Shown here one piece after another: positions 41,926-42,945 of a stretch of 42,945 nt of DNA. Below the pieces are notes generated by a model. The model was given only the letters and a program-made list of their open reading frames with translations, searched no databases and had not been told where the DNA came from. The translations under genes and the position numbers were made by a program. Source of the DNA: Parvularculaceae bacterium (GTDB lineage: Bacteria; Pseudomonadota; Alphaproteobacteria; Caulobacterales; Parvularculaceae). Location: the NCBI GenBank assembly GCA_013389105.1, contig JACADZ010000046.1, positions 1 to 42,945 of the forward strand. The letters run 5' to 3'. Every line of letters begins with the position of its first letter. Positions within the stretch are counted from its first letter, which is position 1.

Positions 41926-42945
41926 CTGGAGGAGACCCCTCCCGAGGCGGACTCACGTCCTGGCGGCCGCAGGGGCACGCCCGGGCGGACGAGGTCGGCG
42001 CCCTCTGACACGATCTGGTCGACATCCTTGAGGTCTCCTTCGACCAGAACCGCCGACTCGGTGCGCCGCAGGATGACCACCGGCACGCGCTCGGCCGAGC
42101 CGTCCGCGCTCATGCGCCATACATAGGACCCCTGTCGGTCCCACTGGATCGCGAGGCCGGGCACGAGGAAGCCGGTCCGTCCCTTGACGTCGAGGGCGAT
42201 CTCGAAGGTCGAGCCGGGAATGAGCGCGCCTTCCTTGTTGTCGAGCACGGCCTCGACGCGCCGGGTCCGAGAGGCTGAATCGACGCGGCTGTCGACGGCG
42301 CGGACGACTCCGGAAACGGACCCGCCGGCGCCGGCGCGCGCCTTGGCCGTAACGCGCATGCCGGGCGTGACGAAGGGCGAGGCGCCCTCAGGGACGACGA
42401 AATCGACCAGAAGCGATGAGACGTCGTCGATCGTCGTGACCGTAGCGCCGATGGTCAGGAGATCTCCGACATCGAGATTGGTGAGACCGACCACTCCGTC
42501 GAAAGGCGCGATGATCGTCCGGCGTTCGAGGTCATATTCCGCCTGCTGAAGGGCGGCCGTGGCGGCCGTCAATTCGTTTTGCGCCGCTTCCTGTTCGAGC
42601 GCGGACGCGGCTTCGCTCTCGCGAAGCCCGGCGAAACGCTGCGCATTGGTCTTTGCGATGCGGTATTCCGCCCGGGCGCGCGTCAGAGCAATCTCCTGCT
42701 CGCGCTTTTCGAGTTCGACCAACGGCGCGCCGGCTTTAACGGCGGCGCCGGGCTTGATGTTGATCCGCTGGATGATGCCCGATACGTCCGCCGTGAGGGT
42801 CAGCGATTGCAGAGCCCGGCCGGTGCCGATCGCCGAGAGCTGGTCCTCGACCGGGGTTCTTTGCGGCTGTGCGAAGGCGACCGGCGGCGGGCGCATGCCC
42901 ATGGCGCCAGGCCCGCCCGGCCCCCCGGGGCCGCCGCGACCCGGC
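41922..42945 (-). CDS. RND efflux periplasmic adaptor (HlyD/MFP family), 5' end outside window
   Basis: The adaptor subunit linking the RND pump to an outer-membrane channel. The visible part has the biotinyl-lipoyl-like segment (ADVSGIIQRINIKPGAAVKAGAPLVEL in two halves around the hairpin), an alpha-helical hairpin (TRAREYRIAK-like region to QAEYDLERR) and the beta-barrel (GVVGLTNLDVGDLLTIG and following). A Met at 42902 could serve as a start, but the frame stays open to the window edge with a Gly-Pro-rich run. The membrane anchor or signal expected before that run is missing, so I call the gene truncated by the window. Confidence 0.9.
   Translation of the reverse strand, partial: PGRGGPGGPGGPGAMGMRPPPVAFAQPQRTPVEDQLSAIGTGRALQSLTLTADVSGIIQRINIKPGAAVKAGAPLVELEKREQEIALTRARAEYRIAKTNAQRFAGLRESEAASALEQEAAQNELTAATAALQQAEYDLERRTIIAPFDGVVGLTNLDVGDLLTIGATVTTIDDVSSLLVDFVVPEGASPFVTPGMRVTAKARAGAGGSVSGVVRAVDSRVDSASRTRRVEAVLDNKEGALIPGSTFEIALDVKGRTGFLVPGLAIQWDRQGSYVWRMSADGSAERVPVVILRRTESAVLVEGDLKDVDQIVSEGADLVRPGVPLRPPGRESASGGVSSR

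Overview
The window is about 43 kb of gene-dense, high-GC chromosome. I read it as Alphaproteobacteria from gene content and order: a fused ispDF, dusB beside ntrY-ntrX-trkA, lgt-midA-pgeF-prs, TPR protein-bamB-der, UbiK, and NtrX without the sigma54 contact loop. A candidate CtrA box before a diguanylate cyclase gene fits a CtrA lineage such as Caulobacterales, Parvularculales or Rhizobiales. The genus cannot be fixed from this. I see no rRNA, tRNA, CRISPR, insertion sequence, prophage or integrase.

Layout. 1-4470: tail of an unknown gene, a Cys-nucleophile alpha/beta hydrolase, a crotonase, an MmcQ/YjbR protein on the minus strand, then a coupled trio (FAH-family hydrolase, HSL-type esterase, small membrane protein); this block looks like acyl/carboxylic-acid catabolism. 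4464-10416: glutamate synthase, ordered gltD then gltB, behind an AT-rich leader with two palindromes. 10650-13194: DgcB-like diguanylate cyclase and an RhlE-like RNA helicase. 13476-15606: Fur-type box and TonB-dependent siderophore receptor. 15627-18708: M13 lipoprotein peptidase, GNAT and DUF4345 joined by GTGA overlaps. 18848-23689: apt, nnrU, then TPR protein, bamB and der.

23712-27613: a two-sided terminator, then lgt-midA-pgeF-prs on the minus strand. 27643-28478: ubiK and a YbjN protein. 28483-32265: ispDF-pgsA-response regulator-sensor kinase, tightly packed on the minus strand. 32382-38744: dusB, ntrY, ntrX, trkA; the ntrB-ntrC pair that often lies between dusB and ntrY in this class is absent. 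38794-42945: RND efflux pump and its adaptor, the adaptor running off the window end.

The themes are nitrogen assimilation and sensing, envelope building (Lgt, PgsA, BamB, PgeF, EnvZ/OmpR-like pair) and iron uptake. I did not find a wholly new defence, mobile or biosynthetic system. The points most worth checking are the CtrA-type promoter of the diguanylate cyclase gene, an NtrX-type site before ntrY together with the missing ntrBC, and the coupling of the two-component pair to pgsA.
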